From: Peristeroidobacter soli
GTDB lineage: Bacteria > Pseudomonadota > Gammaproteobacteria > Steroidobacterales > Steroidobacteraceae
Assembly: GCF_004138485.1 (NCBI RefSeq)
Contig: NZ_RYEV01000005.1
Span: 186,001 to 250,000, forward strand
DNA length: 64,000 nucleotides
Direction: 5' to 3'
This document shows, in pieces, positions 51,487 through 61,047 of this stretch (the stretch's first letter is position 1; every line of letters begins with the position of its first letter). The translations under genes and the position numbers were made by a program. Under the pieces are notes generated by a model, which did not search any database, was not told where the DNA came from, and saw only the letters and a list, made by a program, of their open reading frames with translations.

Positions 51487-51920
51487 ACCTGCGCCCCAAG
51501 GACCATGAAGAGCCGGAGATGAACCTCACGTCGCTGATCGACGTGGTGCTGCTGCTGCTCATCTTTTTCATGGTCTCGACCACGTTCGTCGACGAGTCGC
51601 GGATCAAGCTGCAACTGCCTCAGGCCAGCAACGAGCCGGCGGCGGCTCAGAAAAAGGATCCCATCGAGGTGGCCGTGACCGCCACCGGCGAGTATCGTGT
51701 CAACGGTCAGGTGTTGATCAACACCAGCCCCGCGACTTTGTCGGCGGCGGTTTCCAAGCTCGCCGGCGAGCGACGCGACCTGCCGGTCACCATCCGTGCC
51801 GATGCCCGTAGCACGCATCAGTCGGTGGTGACAGCCATGGACGTGCTCGGCCGGCTCGGATTCAAGGCTATCAGCATTGCCACAGTCAACGATCAGAGCA
51901 CCTCGGGCACAGCCCAGTAA
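51483..51920 (+). CDS. exbD: ExbD/TolR-family transport protein
   Basis: This 145-residue protein has the family pattern: short cytoplasmic N-terminus ending NLTSLIDVVLLLLIFFMVSTTF, whose membrane Asp (in LIDV) carries protons, and a periplasmic domain of about 110 residues with VTIRADARSTHQSVVTAMD. It overlaps exbB by ATGA and precedes msbA. In this context the motor may serve lipopolysaccharide or outer-membrane processes rather than TonB uptake, which is inference. Confidence 0.92.
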   Translation: MNLRPKDHEEPEMNLTSLIDVVLLLLIFFMVSTTFVDESRIKLQLPQASNEPAAAQKKDPIEVAVTATGEYRVNGQVLINTSPATLSAAVSKLAGERRDLPVTIRADARSTHQSVVTAMDVLGRLGFKAISIATVNDQSTSGTAQ

Positions 51921-51951
51921 CGACGTCCCCCAGAAGAACGTCCCGGCCACC

Positions 51952-53706
51952 ATGTCACGTTCCGCCAAGGCCGCCATGCCAGACGACGCCTGGCAGACCT
52001 ACAAGCGTCTGATCGGTTATCTGCAGCCTCATCGCGGCATGTTCGCGCTGGGCATGCTCGGCGCCATCGTGTTCTCGATCAGCATGGTGAGCTTCACCGC
52101 GTTCGCCAAAGTGTTCGGCGACGGCACGTTCGAGCATCGCGATCCACGCACCATCGTCTGGTTGCCGATCGCGCTGATCGGGCTGTTCCTGCTGCGCGGC
52201 CTGGGCGACTTCACCCAGACGTATTGCATGGGCTATGTCGGCCGGCAGATCGTCAAGCGTCTGCGCGGTCAGGTGTTCGAGCGCATCGTGCACCTGCCGG
52301 TGGGCTACTTCGATCGCAACTCCAGCAACGTGCTGCTGACCAAGCTCACTTACAACACCGAGCAGATCGGTCAGGCGTCCACCGATTCGGTGCTGATCAC
52401 GCTGCGCGAGGCGCTGACCATCATCGGCTCCATCGTCGCCTTGTTTTATTTCAATGCGCGGCTGGCGGCCATCGCCTTGATCATGGGCCCGCTGGTGGCG
52501 TGGCTGATCGGCATCATCAACAAGAAGTTCCGCCGTTACAGTCATCGCATCCAGGATTCGATGGGCGACATCACGCGCATCGCCAAGGAAACATTGGAGG
52601 CGCCGCGCGTCATCAAGGTCTACAACGCCGAGGACTATCAGACGGCGCAATTCGAAGGCGTGAACGAGCACAACCGTCGTTCGCACATGAAACTGGTGCT
52701 CACCAAGGGCCTGTCGAATCCGGTCGTGCAGATGGTCACCGCGACCGGCTCGGCCATCGTGCTATCCATCGCTATCTCGGACGCGATCAACGACCGTACC
52801 AGCATGGGCGATCTGCTCGCGTTCTTCGTCGCGCTGGTGGGTATTGCGCAGCCGCTGCGTGCGCTGGTGGGAGTGTCGGGCCCGCTGCAGCAGGGGATTG
52901 CGGCGGGGCAGAGCATTTTTCAGATGCTCGATGAAACAGTCGAGCCCGAAGGCGGTCACTACATTGCCGAGCGGGTCCGCGGCGATATCGAGTACCGGAA
53001 TATTTCTTTCACCTATCCGGTGGGCAAGGGCGCGGCTCTGCACGATGTGAGTCTGCAGGTCGCGGCGGGCGAGATGATCGCCATCGTCGGCCGCTCCGGC
53101 AGCGGCAAGTCCACGCTGGTGAATCTGTTGCCGCGCTTCTACGAGCCGGATGCGGGCAGCATTCGCGTCGACGGCCGTGAGATTCCGGAATATCAGCTAC
53201 GCAACCTGCGCGAGCAGATTGCGGTCGTCAGTCAGGACGTGGTGCTGTTCAACGATACGATTCGCGCCAACATCGCGTTCGGTCGCAAGGTCACGGACGA
53301 GCAGATCGAGCGCGCGGCGCAAGCGGCGCTGGTCATGGATTTCGTGCGCGAGCTGCCGTTGGGACTGGATACGATGGTTGGAGATCGCGGTGTGTTGTTG
53401 TCGGGCGGCCAGCGGCAGCGTATTTCGATTGCACGCGCCTTGTTGAAAGATGCGCCGATTCTGATTCTCGACGAAGCCATGTCCGCACTCGATACCGAGT
53501 CGGAGCGGACCATTCAGGCGGCGCTCGAACAGCTGATGCAAAACCGTACGACCCTGGTCATCGCGCATCGATTGTCGACGGTCGAGAACGCGGACCGCAT
53601 TCTGGTCATGGAAGCGGGCCGCATTATCGAGAGCGGCACGCACGCCGAGCTGATCGCGCAACAAGGTCAGTACGCGAAGCTGCACTCGATGCAGTTCAAC
53701 GCATGA
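51952..53706 (+). CDS. msbA: Lipid A export ATP-binding/permease protein MsbA
   Basis: MsbA flips core-lipid A across the inner membrane. The 584-residue half-transporter has six membrane helices (about 20-320) and an ABC domain with Walker A GRSGSGKST, the signature LSGGQRQR and Walker B ILILDEAMSALD followed by the H-loop AHRLST. The frame is open back to 51877; ATG 51952 or 51976 are the plausible starts. lpxK, which acts just before export, follows 60 bases downstream. Confidence 0.94.
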   Translation: MSRSAKAAMPDDAWQTYKRLIGYLQPHRGMFALGMLGAIVFSISMVSFTAFAKVFGDGTFEHRDPRTIVWLPIALIGLFLLRGLGDFTQTYCMGYVGRQIVKRLRGQVFERIVHLPVGYFDRNSSNVLLTKLTYNTEQIGQASTDSVLITLREALTIIGSIVALFYFNARLAAIALIMGPLVAWLIGIINKKFRRYSHRIQDSMGDITRIAKETLEAPRVIKVYNAEDYQTAQFEGVNEHNRRSHMKLVLTKGLSNPVVQMVTATGSAIVLSIAISDAINDRTSMGDLLAFFVALVGIAQPLRALVGVSGPLQQGIAAGQSIFQMLDETVEPEGGHYIAERVRGDIEYRNISFTYPVGKGAALHDVSLQVAAGEMIAIVGRSGSGKSTLVNLLPRFYEPDAGSIRVDGREIPEYQLRNLREQIAVVSQDVVLFNDTIRANIAFGRKVTDEQIERAAQAALVMDFVRELPLGLDTMVGDRGVLLSGGQRQRISIARALLKDAPILILDEAMSALDTESERTIQAALEQLMQNRTTLVIAHRLSTVENADRILVMEAGRIIESGTHAELIAQQGQYAKLHSMQFNA

Positions 53707-53766
53707 GCCTGGCGGGTCGCCAACGCTCATCGCGTTCGCAGTCCGACAGGTGAAGGGGCGCGGCTG

Positions 53767-54789
53767 ATGGACGCGTTCCTGCAGCGAGTCTGGTACGAGG
53801 GGCGATCGCAGTGGTTCTCGCTGCTGCTCCTGCCGCTGTCGTGGTTGTTCGGGGCTGTCGCGGGCGTGCGGCGTGTTGCTTATCGACGCGGCTGGTCGCA
53901 ATCCATTCGAGTGGCACGTCCGGTCATCGTGGTGGGCAACATCACGGTCGGTGGCACGGGCAAAACTCCCATGACGATCTGGCTCGCCGAGCGGCTGCAA
54001 GCGCGGGGCGTGCGAGTCGGCATCGTGTTACGTGGCTATGGCGGTACATCGACGCAGTGGCCACGCGATGTCACCAGCCAAACCACCGCTGCAGAAGTCG
54101 GCGATGAAGCCGTGCTCCTGGCGCGACGAACCGGGGCGCTGGTCGTCGCCGGTCCCGATCGAGTCGCGGCCGCGAATCGCGCCATCGAACGCGGTGCTCA
54201 AGTGATCGTGTGCGACGACGGTTTGCAACACTATCGCCTCGTGCGCAATCTCGAGATCGCCGTGGTCGATGAGCGCCGAGGTCTGGGCAATGGTCGGCTG
54301 CTGCCCGCCGGGCCGCTGCGTGAGCCGCCCAGTCGTTTGGATAGCGTGGGCCTTAGGGTGCTCACCCGACGCGCCCCGCCAACCTCTGTCCGGGCGATCC
54401 CGAACGCGATCGTGACGATGCCAGTGCTCGGCGATGCCGTGTCGCTCGGCACCGGCGAGAAACGCTCTTTGCAGAGCTTCGTCGGTTCGCCCGTGCACGC
54501 CATCGCGGGCATCGGCAATCCCCAGGCGTTTTTCGATGCGCTGAGCGCCGCGGGCCTGTCGGTCGATGCGCACGCCTTGCCGGACCATGTTCGACTGACC
54601 GAGGAGCACATTTCGTTCCCGGACGGCGCGCCAGTGCTTATGACCGAGAAGGATGCAGTAAAATGCCCGCCTGGCGTGGCTGCCGCGCGCCTCGCGAACT
54701 GCTGGGCCGTGCGCCTGGATGTCGCGATCGGCGAGGCGGATGCGCAAGCCATCGATCGTCTGCTCGATCGTCTGCTGCCGTCTCATTGA
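53767..54789 (+). CDS. lpxK: Tetraacyldisaccharide 4'-kinase
   Basis: LpxK phosphorylates the 4' position of the lipid A disaccharide to form lipid IVA. The 340-residue protein has an N-terminal membrane-associated helix (LLLLPLSWLFGAVAGVRR), the P-loop VGNITVGGTGKTPM near residue 60, the LRGYGG segment and the ICDDGLQH motif in the form VCDDGLQHYRL. It is in the standard msbA-lpxK-ycaR-kdsB order. Confidence 0.95.
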   Translation: MDAFLQRVWYEGRSQWFSLLLLPLSWLFGAVAGVRRVAYRRGWSQSIRVARPVIVVGNITVGGTGKTPMTIWLAERLQARGVRVGIVLRGYGGTSTQWPRDVTSQTTAAEVGDEAVLLARRTGALVVAGPDRVAAANRAIERGAQVIVCDDGLQHYRLVRNLEIAVVDERRGLGNGRLLPAGPLREPPSRLDSVGLRVLTRRAPPTSVRAIPNAIVTMPVLGDAVSLGTGEKRSLQSFVGSPVHAIAGIGNPQAFFDALSAAGLSVDAHALPDHVRLTEEHISFPDGAPVLMTEKDAVKCPPGVAAARLANCWAVRLDVAIGEADAQAIDRLLDRLLPSH

Positions 54790-54807
54790 TTCCTCGGAGC
54801 CCACCTC

Positions 54808-54999
54808 ATGCTGGACACCAAATTCCTGGACATCATCGCCTGTCCGCTCTGCAAAGGCCCCGTGCAGTACGTGAAGTCGGAGCAACTGCTGATCTGTCGC
54901 GCCGATCGGCTCGCCTATCCGATTCGCGACGGCTTTCCCATGATGCTCGAAGACGAGGCGCGCACGCTCGATCCGATGGACCCGTTGCTGAAGGATTGA
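54808..54999 (+). CDS. ycaR: Trm112 family protein YcaR
   Basis: This 63-residue protein is a Trm112-like small zinc-ribbon-type protein, with CPLC near the N-terminus and [20 protein letters not shown] downstream. Eukaryotic Trm112 activates methyltransferases; the bacterial role is unclear. It lies between lpxK and kdsB, as in most Gammaproteobacteria. CGGAG precedes its ATG. Confidence 0.92.
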   Translation: MLDTKFLDIIACPLCKGPVQYVKSEQLLICRADRLAYPIRDGFPMMLEDEARTLDPMDPLLKD

Positions 55000-55000
55000 T

Positions 55001-55771
55001 GTGACCTTCAAAGTCGTCATTCCGGCGCGCTACGCGTCGGCGCGCCTGCCGGCCAAGCCGCTGCTGGATATCGCCGGTCGGCCGATGATTCAGTGGGTGA
55101 TTTCGGCGGCGGCGCGCAGTGGTGCCGACGAAGTCCTGGTCGCCACGGACGACGAGCGCATTGCCGGCGCGGCTATCGATCCGCGTTCGCAGCAGTCGAT
55201 CGCAGTGATGACGAATGCCGACCATCTGTCGGGCACGGATCGCATCGCTGAAGTGGCCGGCCGGCGCGGCTGGGACAAACGAACCATCGTCGTGAACGTG
55301 CAAGGGGACGAACCGCTGTTGCCGCCGGCGCTGGTGGGGCAGGTGGCGAGCCTGTTGGAACAGCATCCCGATGCCGCCATCGCGACTTTGTCCACGCCCA
55401 TCACCAGCCTGCACGAGTTCCTGGATCCGAACGTGGTGAAGGTCGTGACCACCAAGGACGGCACCGCGTTGTATTTCAGTCGCGCGCCGATTCCCTGGAC
55501 CCGCGACGGCGCTCTGCAAGGGCTCGCGAGCCAGGTCAGCTTCGCGGGCGCGCAGCGTCACCTGGGCATCTATGCCTATCGAGTCGAAGCTTTGCAGCGA
55601 GTGACGGCGCTGCCGCCGGCGGAGCTGGAGCTCACGGAAAAGCTCGAGCAGCTGCGCGCGTTACAGGCGGGAATGAAACTCGTCGTCGCGGTCGCTGCGG
55701 AGACGCCGCCAGCGGGCGTCGACACAGAGAGCGATCTCATCAGAGTGCGCGCCGTGCTAGGCGCGAGCTGA
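55001..55771 (+). CDS. kdsB: 3-deoxy-manno-octulosonate cytidylyltransferase
   Basis: KdsB activates Kdo as CMP-Kdo for transfer to lipid A. The 256-residue protein has the nucleotidyltransferase start VVIPARYASARLPAKPL, the VATDDERI and VQGDEPLL motifs and a YFSRAPIPW segment. The start is GTG at 55001, one base after the ycaR stop; an overlapping ATG at 54999 is out of frame and followed at once by a stop. Confidence 0.95.
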   Translation: MTFKVVIPARYASARLPAKPLLDIAGRPMIQWVISAAARSGADEVLVATDDERIAGAAIDPRSQQSIAVMTNADHLSGTDRIAEVAGRRGWDKRTIVVNVQGDEPLLPPALVGQVASLLEQHPDAAIATLSTPITSLHEFLDPNVVKVVTTKDGTALYFSRAPIPWTRDGALQGLASQVSFAGAQRHLGIYAYRVEALQRVTALPPAELELTEKLEQLRALQAGMKLVVAVAAETPPAGVDTESDLIRVRAVLGAS

Positions 55772-55948
55772 GTCGTCGCGCAACTTGGTGAGCTCGGAAT
55801 GATGGGCGGTCTCGAGCACATCGCTGTCCCAGCGGATCAGTAAATAACCCAGGTCCATCAACCTCAGGACCGTACCGTCGGGAAATTCAGTGCGGCGAGT
55901 GGCTCGCACGCGATCGCCTTCCGCGAAGTGATGAGCTGACTTCGGCAT
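55757..55948 (-). CDS. Small conserved-looking protein of unknown function
   Basis: This 63-residue frame (MPKSAHHFAEGDRVRATRR start) reads like a small beta-rich SH3-type fold: FAEGDRVRATRRTEFPDGTVLRLMDLGYLLIRWDSD. Its 3' end overlaps kdsB by 15 bases on the opposite strand. Nothing is known of its function. The composition is protein-like rather than the Arg/Pro-rich kind of a chance frame. The open frame extends upstream to 56008 without family support. Confidence 0.55.
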   Translation of the reverse strand: MPKSAHHFAEGDRVRATRRTEFPDGTVLRLMDLGYLLIRWDSDVLETAHHSELTKLRDDSARA

Positions 55949-56164
55949 GAGTGGCCATGGTTTGGCCGCCCCCGGCCGATGTGCCGAAGTTTGTACGCAG
56001 GCGCGCAATAGACGCGCATCAGCATTTCCGACTAGGGGCAGATGCGAGGGATCGCATCAGCAAACCGCTGAGGCGCGCAGATATTTCCGATCACGCGGTC
56101 GGTCTCGGGACGATTACAATGCTCCGTAATCAAGCGCCGGAGGGCGGCGTCGAGCCGTACCAGC

Positions 56165-56662
56165 ATGGGAACTCGCAGCGTCAAGCGCATCCTGTTTGTT
56201 TGCATGGGCAACCTGTGCCGGTCGCCGACGGCGGAGGGGGTGTTTCGGCAGATCCTGTCGAGCGACGCCCCGGATCTGCAGATCGAAATCGATTCGGCGG
56301 GCACGCACGATTTTCACGTCGGCTCGCCGCCGGACAGTCGCTCGATCGCGGCCGCCAGGCGGCGGGGCATCGATCTGTCGTCGCTCCGGGCGCGTATGGT
56401 GACCGCCGAGGACTTTGCGCTCTACGATCTGATTCTGGCCATGGACGAGGAGAACCTGCGGGAGCTGCGTCGTCGCGCCCCGGCGGTTCATCATGAGCGC
56501 ATTCGTCTGATGATGGAGTTCGCGCCAGACGCGCCGTCGCGCTTCGTGCCCGATCCGTACTACGGTGGCGCGCAGGGTTTCGAGGACGTGCTGGACCTGT
56601 TGGAGGAAGCGGCGCAGGGCCTGCTGGCCGAGCTGCGCTCGATGCCCCCCACTGAAATGTAA
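56165..56662 (+). CDS. Low-molecular-weight protein-tyrosine-phosphatase family protein
   Basis: This 165-residue protein has the P-loop CMGNLCRSP at residues 13-21 (Cys13 nucleophile, Arg19) and the general-acid motif DPYYGG near the C-terminus, so it is expected to be active. Relatives act on tyrosine kinases of exopolysaccharide export (Wzb) or on arginine phosphate. No kinase is adjacent. It lies in the 216-base space after the small reverse gene, with a TACAAT -10-like box at 56115-56120 but no good -35. The kdsB-phosphatase-rne order is as in Xanthomonas. Confidence 0.9.
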   Translation: MGTRSVKRILFVCMGNLCRSPTAEGVFRQILSSDAPDLQIEIDSAGTHDFHVGSPPDSRSIAAARRRGIDLSSLRARMVTAEDFALYDLILAMDEENLRELRRRAPAVHHERIRLMMEFAPDAPSRFVPDPYYGGAQGFEDVLDLLEEAAQGLLAELRSMPPTEM

Positions 56663-56672
56663 GAACAAACAC

Positions 56673-56700
56673 AAGGGCCAGCGGTCACCCGCTGGCCCTT
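56673..56700. terminator. Bidirectional Rho-independent terminator
   Basis: AAGGGCCAGCGG (56673-56684) pairs perfectly with 56689-56700 across a four-base TCAC loop. On the reverse strand the stem is followed by the T-rich TGTGTTTGTTCTTAC, fitting termination of rne. On the forward strand the tail GGTTCAATC is only weakly T-rich, so termination of the phosphatase gene is less sure. Confidence 0.65.
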
Positions 56701-56722
56701 GGTTCAATCAAAGCGCGTTGGA

Positions 56723-59416
56723 TTACTCCTCGCGACGCGTGCCCGAACCACCCCACGAGCTGCTGCCGCTGGACGGCGAAGAGCTCCACACCGTGTACTT
56801 GTCGGCACCGCTCGACGCGGCCGGCGCCTGACCGTCCGACTCGCGAGGCTTCGGCGCGGGCGGTGGGGACGACTCGCTCGAATGTTCACGAGGCGCATGC
56901 TCACGAGGCGCTGCTTGTTCACGAGGTGCATGTTCACGCGGTGCCTCGGATCGAGGCGCTTCGAAGTGAGGCTGCGAGTCGGGTCGGCTCGGGGCGCCGC
57001 CACCGAAGTCACCACCACGAGCCCCGCCGCCCGAGTTCGACTCTCGAGGCGCGGCCGGAGCGTGGTCCGCGGGCGCGGCGCCTGAAGAACCGTCACCGCT
57101 CGAATCGCCGCCGTGAGCGTCGCCTTCGCTGCCGCCGTGAGCGTGATGGTCTTCGCCACCACCCTGACCACCGGCGTTGCCATCGTCACCGCCGCGGCCA
57201 CGACCACGACGACGTCGGCCACGACGACCGCGTCCGCCGCGCTCGCCGCGTTCACCTTTGTCACCACGCTCGCCGGAACGTTGAGCGTCGCCACCTTGAG
57301 CTGCTCCAGATGCTGCCGGAGCTGCGCCTTCAGTAGACGCTGCCGGGGCGGGAGCGGCAGGTGCGCGCGGAGGTTGCTGATGTTGATGCTTTTGCTGTTG
57401 CTGCCGACCGCCGCCTTCGTGATGGCGACCGCCGTCAGCACCTTGTTCGCGCGGCTTGTTGCGATCTTGCCGTTGCTGACCGTCGCGGCGAGCTTCCTGC
57501 GCCGGCTTGTCAGAACGCTGATCCTGCTTGCCACCGCGATCGCGATCACGCGAGCCGCGTCCCTGACGATCACGATCGCCGCCGCGGTCACGGCCATGAC
57601 GGTCGCGATCACGACGATGACCGCCGTCGGCGCGAGCGGGGCGCTGCCCAGCGTCGCGACGCGCGGGTTCAGCAACCGGCGCGGGCGGCGTGCCCGTGCC
57701 GAAGAAGTAACGCCACATCTTCACGAAGATGCCGATCTGCTCGACGGGCTCCGGCTTCGGCGGCGGGGCGATGGTCGTTTCCATCGCAATCGTCGGCGGC
57801 GGCGGGACCGTCGGCACCGTCGAAGTCACAACCAATGGTTGAGCGGCAGCGGCGCGCTCTTCGCGCTTGGCGATCTCTTCGGCGGACGGTTGTGGCGCGA
57901 CCGGGATCTGATGGCTGATCGTCGAGTTCTCCGGCAGACCGGCCTCGTCGTCACGCACGCGGCGGATTTCGTACGCCGGCGTTTCCATGTACTTGTTCGG
58001 CACCATCACCACTTGCACGGCGCTCTTGTGCTCGATGTTGTTGAGCCACTCACGCTTCTCGTTCATGAGATACGTGGCGACTTCCACCGGCAGCTGCGCG
58101 ATGACTTTGACGGTGCGGTCCTTGCGGGCTTCTTCGCCGATCAGGCGGAGCAGGGCGAGCGCGAGCGAGTCGACGCTGCGGATCGAGCCCATGCCGCTGC
58201 AGCGGGGGCAGTTGATGCTGGCGGACTCGCCGATCGACGGACGCAGGCGCTGACGTGACAGCTCGAGCAGACCGAAGCGCGAGATGCGGCCGATCTGAAT
58301 GCGCGCACGATCCTGCTTCACGGCGTCGCGCAGACGATCTTCGACCGCGCGCTGATTCTTCTGCGACTCCATGTCGATGAAGTCGATGACGATCAGGCCG
58401 CCCAAGTCGCGCAGTCGCAACTGGCGGGCGATTTCATCGGCCGCTTCGAGGTTGGTGTTGGTCGCGGTGGTTTCGATATCGCCACCGCGCGTGGCGCGGG
58501 CCGAGTTGATGTCGATGGACACCAGCGCTTCGGTCGGGTCGATGACGATCGAGCCGCCCGAGGGCAGGTTGACCTTGTGAGAGTGCGCCGACTCGATCTG
58601 ATTCTCGATCTGGAAGCGCGTGAACAGCGGCACGCTGTCCTCGTAGAACTTCAGCTTGCGCAGGCCGGCGGGCATGAAGCGCTGCATGTACTGCTGCGCC
58701 TCGGCGTAGATCTCCTGGCTGTCGATCAGGATCTCGCCGATGTCGTCGGACAAGTAGTCGCGCAGTGCGCGGATGATGGCTTTGGATTCCTGATAGATCA
58801 GGAACGGTGCGGCCTTGCCTTCGGCGGCGCCGGCTACTGCATTCCAGACTTCTTTCAGGTTATCCAGATCCCACTGCAGTTCTTCGGCGGAGCGGCCGAC
58901 GCCGGCGGTGCGCACGATGGCGCCCATGCCGTCGGGAATCTGTACCTGGTCGAGAGCTTCGCGCAGTTGCTCGCGATCTTCACCCTCGATCCGGCGCGAT
59001 ACACCGCCGGCGCGCGCGTTGTTCGGCATCAGCACCAGGAAGCGGCCGGCGAGGCTGATGAAAGTGGTGAGCGCGGCGCCTTTGTTGCCGCGTTCTTCCT
59101 TTTCGACCTGGACGATGACTTCCTGGCCTTCGTTCAACAGATCGCGGATGTTGCCGCGACCGCCGGGCGACGATCCGTCCTTGAAATACTCGCGAGAGAC
59201 TTCCTTCAGCGGCAGGAAGCCGTGGCGCTCCGCGCCGTAGTCGACAAAGCAAGCTTCCAGGCTGGGCTCGACGCGGGTGATGCGTCCTTTATATACGTTG
59301 GCTTTTTTCTGTTCCCGTGACGGGACTTCTACATCCAGGTCGTAAATGCGTTGTCCATCAACCAGTGCTACGCGCAACTCCTCTTCCTGAGTCGCGTTGA
59401 CTAACATTCTCTTCAT
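56723..59416 (-). CDS. rne: Ribonuclease E
   Basis: RNase E is the main endonuclease of mRNA decay and tRNA/rRNA processing. The 897-residue protein begins [21 protein letters not shown], has an S1 domain (about 40-120), the RNase H-like and 5'-sensor regions, the DNase I-like catalytic part with [16 protein letters not shown] and [17 protein letters not shown], and the Zn-link CPRC near residue 404. From about residue 525 to the end it is low-complexity, rich in Gly, Arg, Asp, Gln, Pro, Ala and Ser, as the degradosome scaffold arm usually is. It is shorter than E. coli Rne (1061). Confidence 0.96.
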   Translation of the reverse strand: MKRMLVNATQEEELRVALVDGQRIYDLDVEVPSREQKKANVYKGRITRVEPSLEACFVDYGAERHGFLPLKEVSREYFKDGSSPGGRGNIRDLLNEGQEVIVQVEKEERGNKGAALTTFISLAGRFLVLMPNNARAGGVSRRIEGEDREQLREALDQVQIPDGMGAIVRTAGVGRSAEELQWDLDNLKEVWNAVAGAAEGKAAPFLIYQESKAIIRALRDYLSDDIGEILIDSQEIYAEAQQYMQRFMPAGLRKLKFYEDSVPLFTRFQIENQIESAHSHKVNLPSGGSIVIDPTEALVSIDINSARATRGGDIETTATNTNLEAADEIARQLRLRDLGGLIVIDFIDMESQKNQRAVEDRLRDAVKQDRARIQIGRISRFGLLELSRQRLRPSIGESASINCPRCSGMGSIRSVDSLALALLRLIGEEARKDRTVKVIAQLPVEVATYLMNEKREWLNNIEHKSAVQVVMVPNKYMETPAYEIRRVRDDEAGLPENSTISHQIPVAPQPSAEEIAKREERAAAAQPLVVTSTVPTVPPPPTIAMETTIAPPPKPEPVEQIGIFVKMWRYFFGTGTPPAPVAEPARRDAGQRPARADGGHRRDRDRHGRDRGGDRDRQGRGSRDRDRGGKQDQRSDKPAQEARRDGQQRQDRNKPREQGADGGRHHEGGGRQQQQKHQHQQPPRAPAAPAPAASTEGAAPAASGAAQGGDAQRSGERGDKGERGERGGRGRRGRRRRGRGRGGDDGNAGGQGGGEDHHAHGGSEGDAHGGDSSGDGSSGAAPADHAPAAPRESNSGGGARGGDFGGGAPSRPDSQPHFEAPRSEAPREHAPREQAAPREHAPREHSSESSPPPAPKPRESDGQAPAASSGADKYTVWSSSPSSGSSSWGGSGTRREE

Positions 59417-59904
59417 GAGGCCCTTCTAAGGAATCAAGGGCCGGGCGAGCACGCACGGCGGGCGCGAGCCATAAAGGCAGGGAGGAGCGATCGGGGAATG
59501 TCTTCATCCGATGTTGCCTGCGCGGACCCCTGGTGTAATACCGGGAAGATCCGGCGCGTTTTTTATCCTGTCGCTTTGGCGTCCCGCTCGTAGGCGTGAG
59601 CGTCGACCCGGAATACGAGGTGCGTCATTCCGGCATCGCCGTTCGCGCGGCCGAGCGATGGTCTGCGACCCTGTCCGGTCTTGAGCGGGCAGGTCTGAGC
59701 AGAACCAACTAAGATGCGGCGCCTTCGGAAGCGAAGCCCACGAATGTGCCGCGTATCGGTACGCGTGCGCCGCTTCGACTGATCGGTGTTCAGATCTGTG
59801 GTTGGACGCGCGCGAACCTGAAATCGTCGCGGAACATATCACAGGCTATTTGCCCAATCAATGGTCAATCAATAAGTTACGAGCGCTTCTCAAGTCCGAC
59901 CCGC
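59417..59904. other. Intergenic region between divergent rne and rluC
   Basis: This 488-base gap has no convincing gene. By analogy with E. coli, where rne has a long autoregulatory 5' UTR and lies divergent from rluC, the half near 59417 is expected to be the rne leader. GAAGGG precedes the rne ATG. A weak TTGCCC-N17-TAAGTT pair (59850-59878) could serve rluC. The stretch 59830-59880 is AT-rich against its surroundings and contains repeated TCAAT units. Confidence 0.5.
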
Positions 59905-60930
59905 ATGCCAGGTTCCGCCCCCCCAAAATCTCCCGACGATGCTTCCGTTCCCCGGTCCGCCGCCAAGACCGGGCAAGGCACGGGGGTCAGCTATGTTGAA
60001 GCCGGCGAGGGCGATGCCGGACAGCGCATCGACAATTTCCTCAGCCGCATCATCAAGGATGTGCCGCGGAGCTTGATTTACAGGATCTTGCGAACGGGCG
60101 AGGTCCGGGTGAACGGCAAGCGCGCCAAGCCGGAAACGCGGCTCGCCGAGGGCGATCGGATTCGTCTGCCGCCCCTGCAGCGAAAGACTGACGAGCAGCG
60201 CGCGGCCGAGCGGAGCGCGCCGTCGCGCTCGCTGCGTGAGTTCGTCGCTGGCGCCATCATTCATGAAGATCGGGACCTGATCGTCGTGAACAAGCCGGCC
60301 GGCGTGGCGGTTCACGGCGGCAGCGGACTGAATGCGGGCGTGATCGAGGCGCTGCGAGCCCAGCGGCCCGAGCTGAAGGAGCTCGAGCTGGTGCATCGAC
60401 TGGACCGGGACACCAGCGGCGTGTTGATGATCGCCAAGCGCCGGGCGGTGCTTCGCGAGCTGCACGCCCTATTAAGAGAGCGCGACATGGACAAGCGTTA
60501 TCTGGCGCTGGTGGTCGGGCGCTGGCCGTTCGGTACCAAGACCATCGATCTGCCCTTGAAGACCAATATGAAGCAGGGCGGAGAGCGGATCGTCCGCGTG
60601 CATGCGGACGGGCAGCAGGCCATCACGACGTTCAAGCCGATTCAGCATTTCGGCAAGCTGGCCACGCTTCTGGATATCGAGCTGGGCACGGGCCGCACTC
60701 ATCAAATACGCGTGCATGCCGCGCATGCCGGGCACCCGATCGCGGGTGACGAGAAGTACGGCGATCGCGAGCGGGATGCGAAGCTCAAGCCCTATGGATT
60801 GCAGCGAATGTTCTTGCATGCACAGTCGCTGACATTCGAACGCAAGGGCGCAAAGCCTTTCACCGTGAGCGCGCCGCCACCGCCCGACTGGCAGGCGGTG
60901 ATCGACAAATTGAAAGAAGGGCTGAAATAG
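59905..60930 (+). CDS. rluC: 23S rRNA pseudouridine synthase RluC
   Basis: RluC makes pseudouridines 955, 2504 and 2580 in E. coli 23S rRNA. The 341-residue protein has an N-terminal S4 RNA-binding domain (about 45-100: QRIDNFLSRIIKDVPRSLIYRILRTGEVRVNGKR in part) and a RluA-type catalytic domain with the active-site HRLDRDTSG. The first 30 residues are Pro/Ser/Ala-rich. ATG 59905 is preferred; an open frame extends to 59746. The divergent rne and downstream yceF-yceD-rpmF-plsX match the E. coli neighbourhood. Confidence 0.93.
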   Translation: MPGSAPPKSPDDASVPRSAAKTGQGTGVSYVEAGEGDAGQRIDNFLSRIIKDVPRSLIYRILRTGEVRVNGKRAKPETRLAEGDRIRLPPLQRKTDEQRAAERSAPSRSLREFVAGAIIHEDRDLIVVNKPAGVAVHGGSGLNAGVIEALRAQRPELKELELVHRLDRDTSGVLMIAKRRAVLRELHALLRERDMDKRYLALVVGRWPFGTKTIDLPLKTNMKQGGERIVRVHADGQQAITTFKPIQHFGKLATLLDIELGTGRTHQIRVHAAHAGHPIAGDEKYGDRERDAKLKPYGLQRMFLHAQSLTFERKGAKPFTVSAPPPPDWQAVIDKLKEGLK

Positions 60931-61013
60931 AGTTGCCCGGGTACATGGATGTACCTCGCCGCCATGGGCGGCGGGCGAGCGGCAAAAGTCGCGCCTTGTG
61001 CCGCCTCGCCATG

Positions 61014-61038
61014 GGGTCGTGGCAAGATGCCCGATCCC
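61014..61038 (+). repeat. Copy 2 of a 25-bp intergenic repeat
   Basis: This stretch in the 117-base rluC-maf gap matches 22 of 25 positions of 6971-6995 in the ftsB-ispD gap. The gap also holds GGTACATGGATGTACC and a GCCGCC-rich segment (CTCGCCGCCATGGGCGGCGGGCGAG), both imperfect palindromes that could form hairpins ending the convergent rluC and maf transcripts. Confidence 0.4.
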
Positions 61039-61047
61039 TAATATCGA

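Noticed and set aside
56880-57700. Repeat-rich stretch as a possible CRISPR array
   Set aside because: The repetition is codon-level low complexity in the RNase E arm. There are no regular spacers or fixed-length direct repeats.
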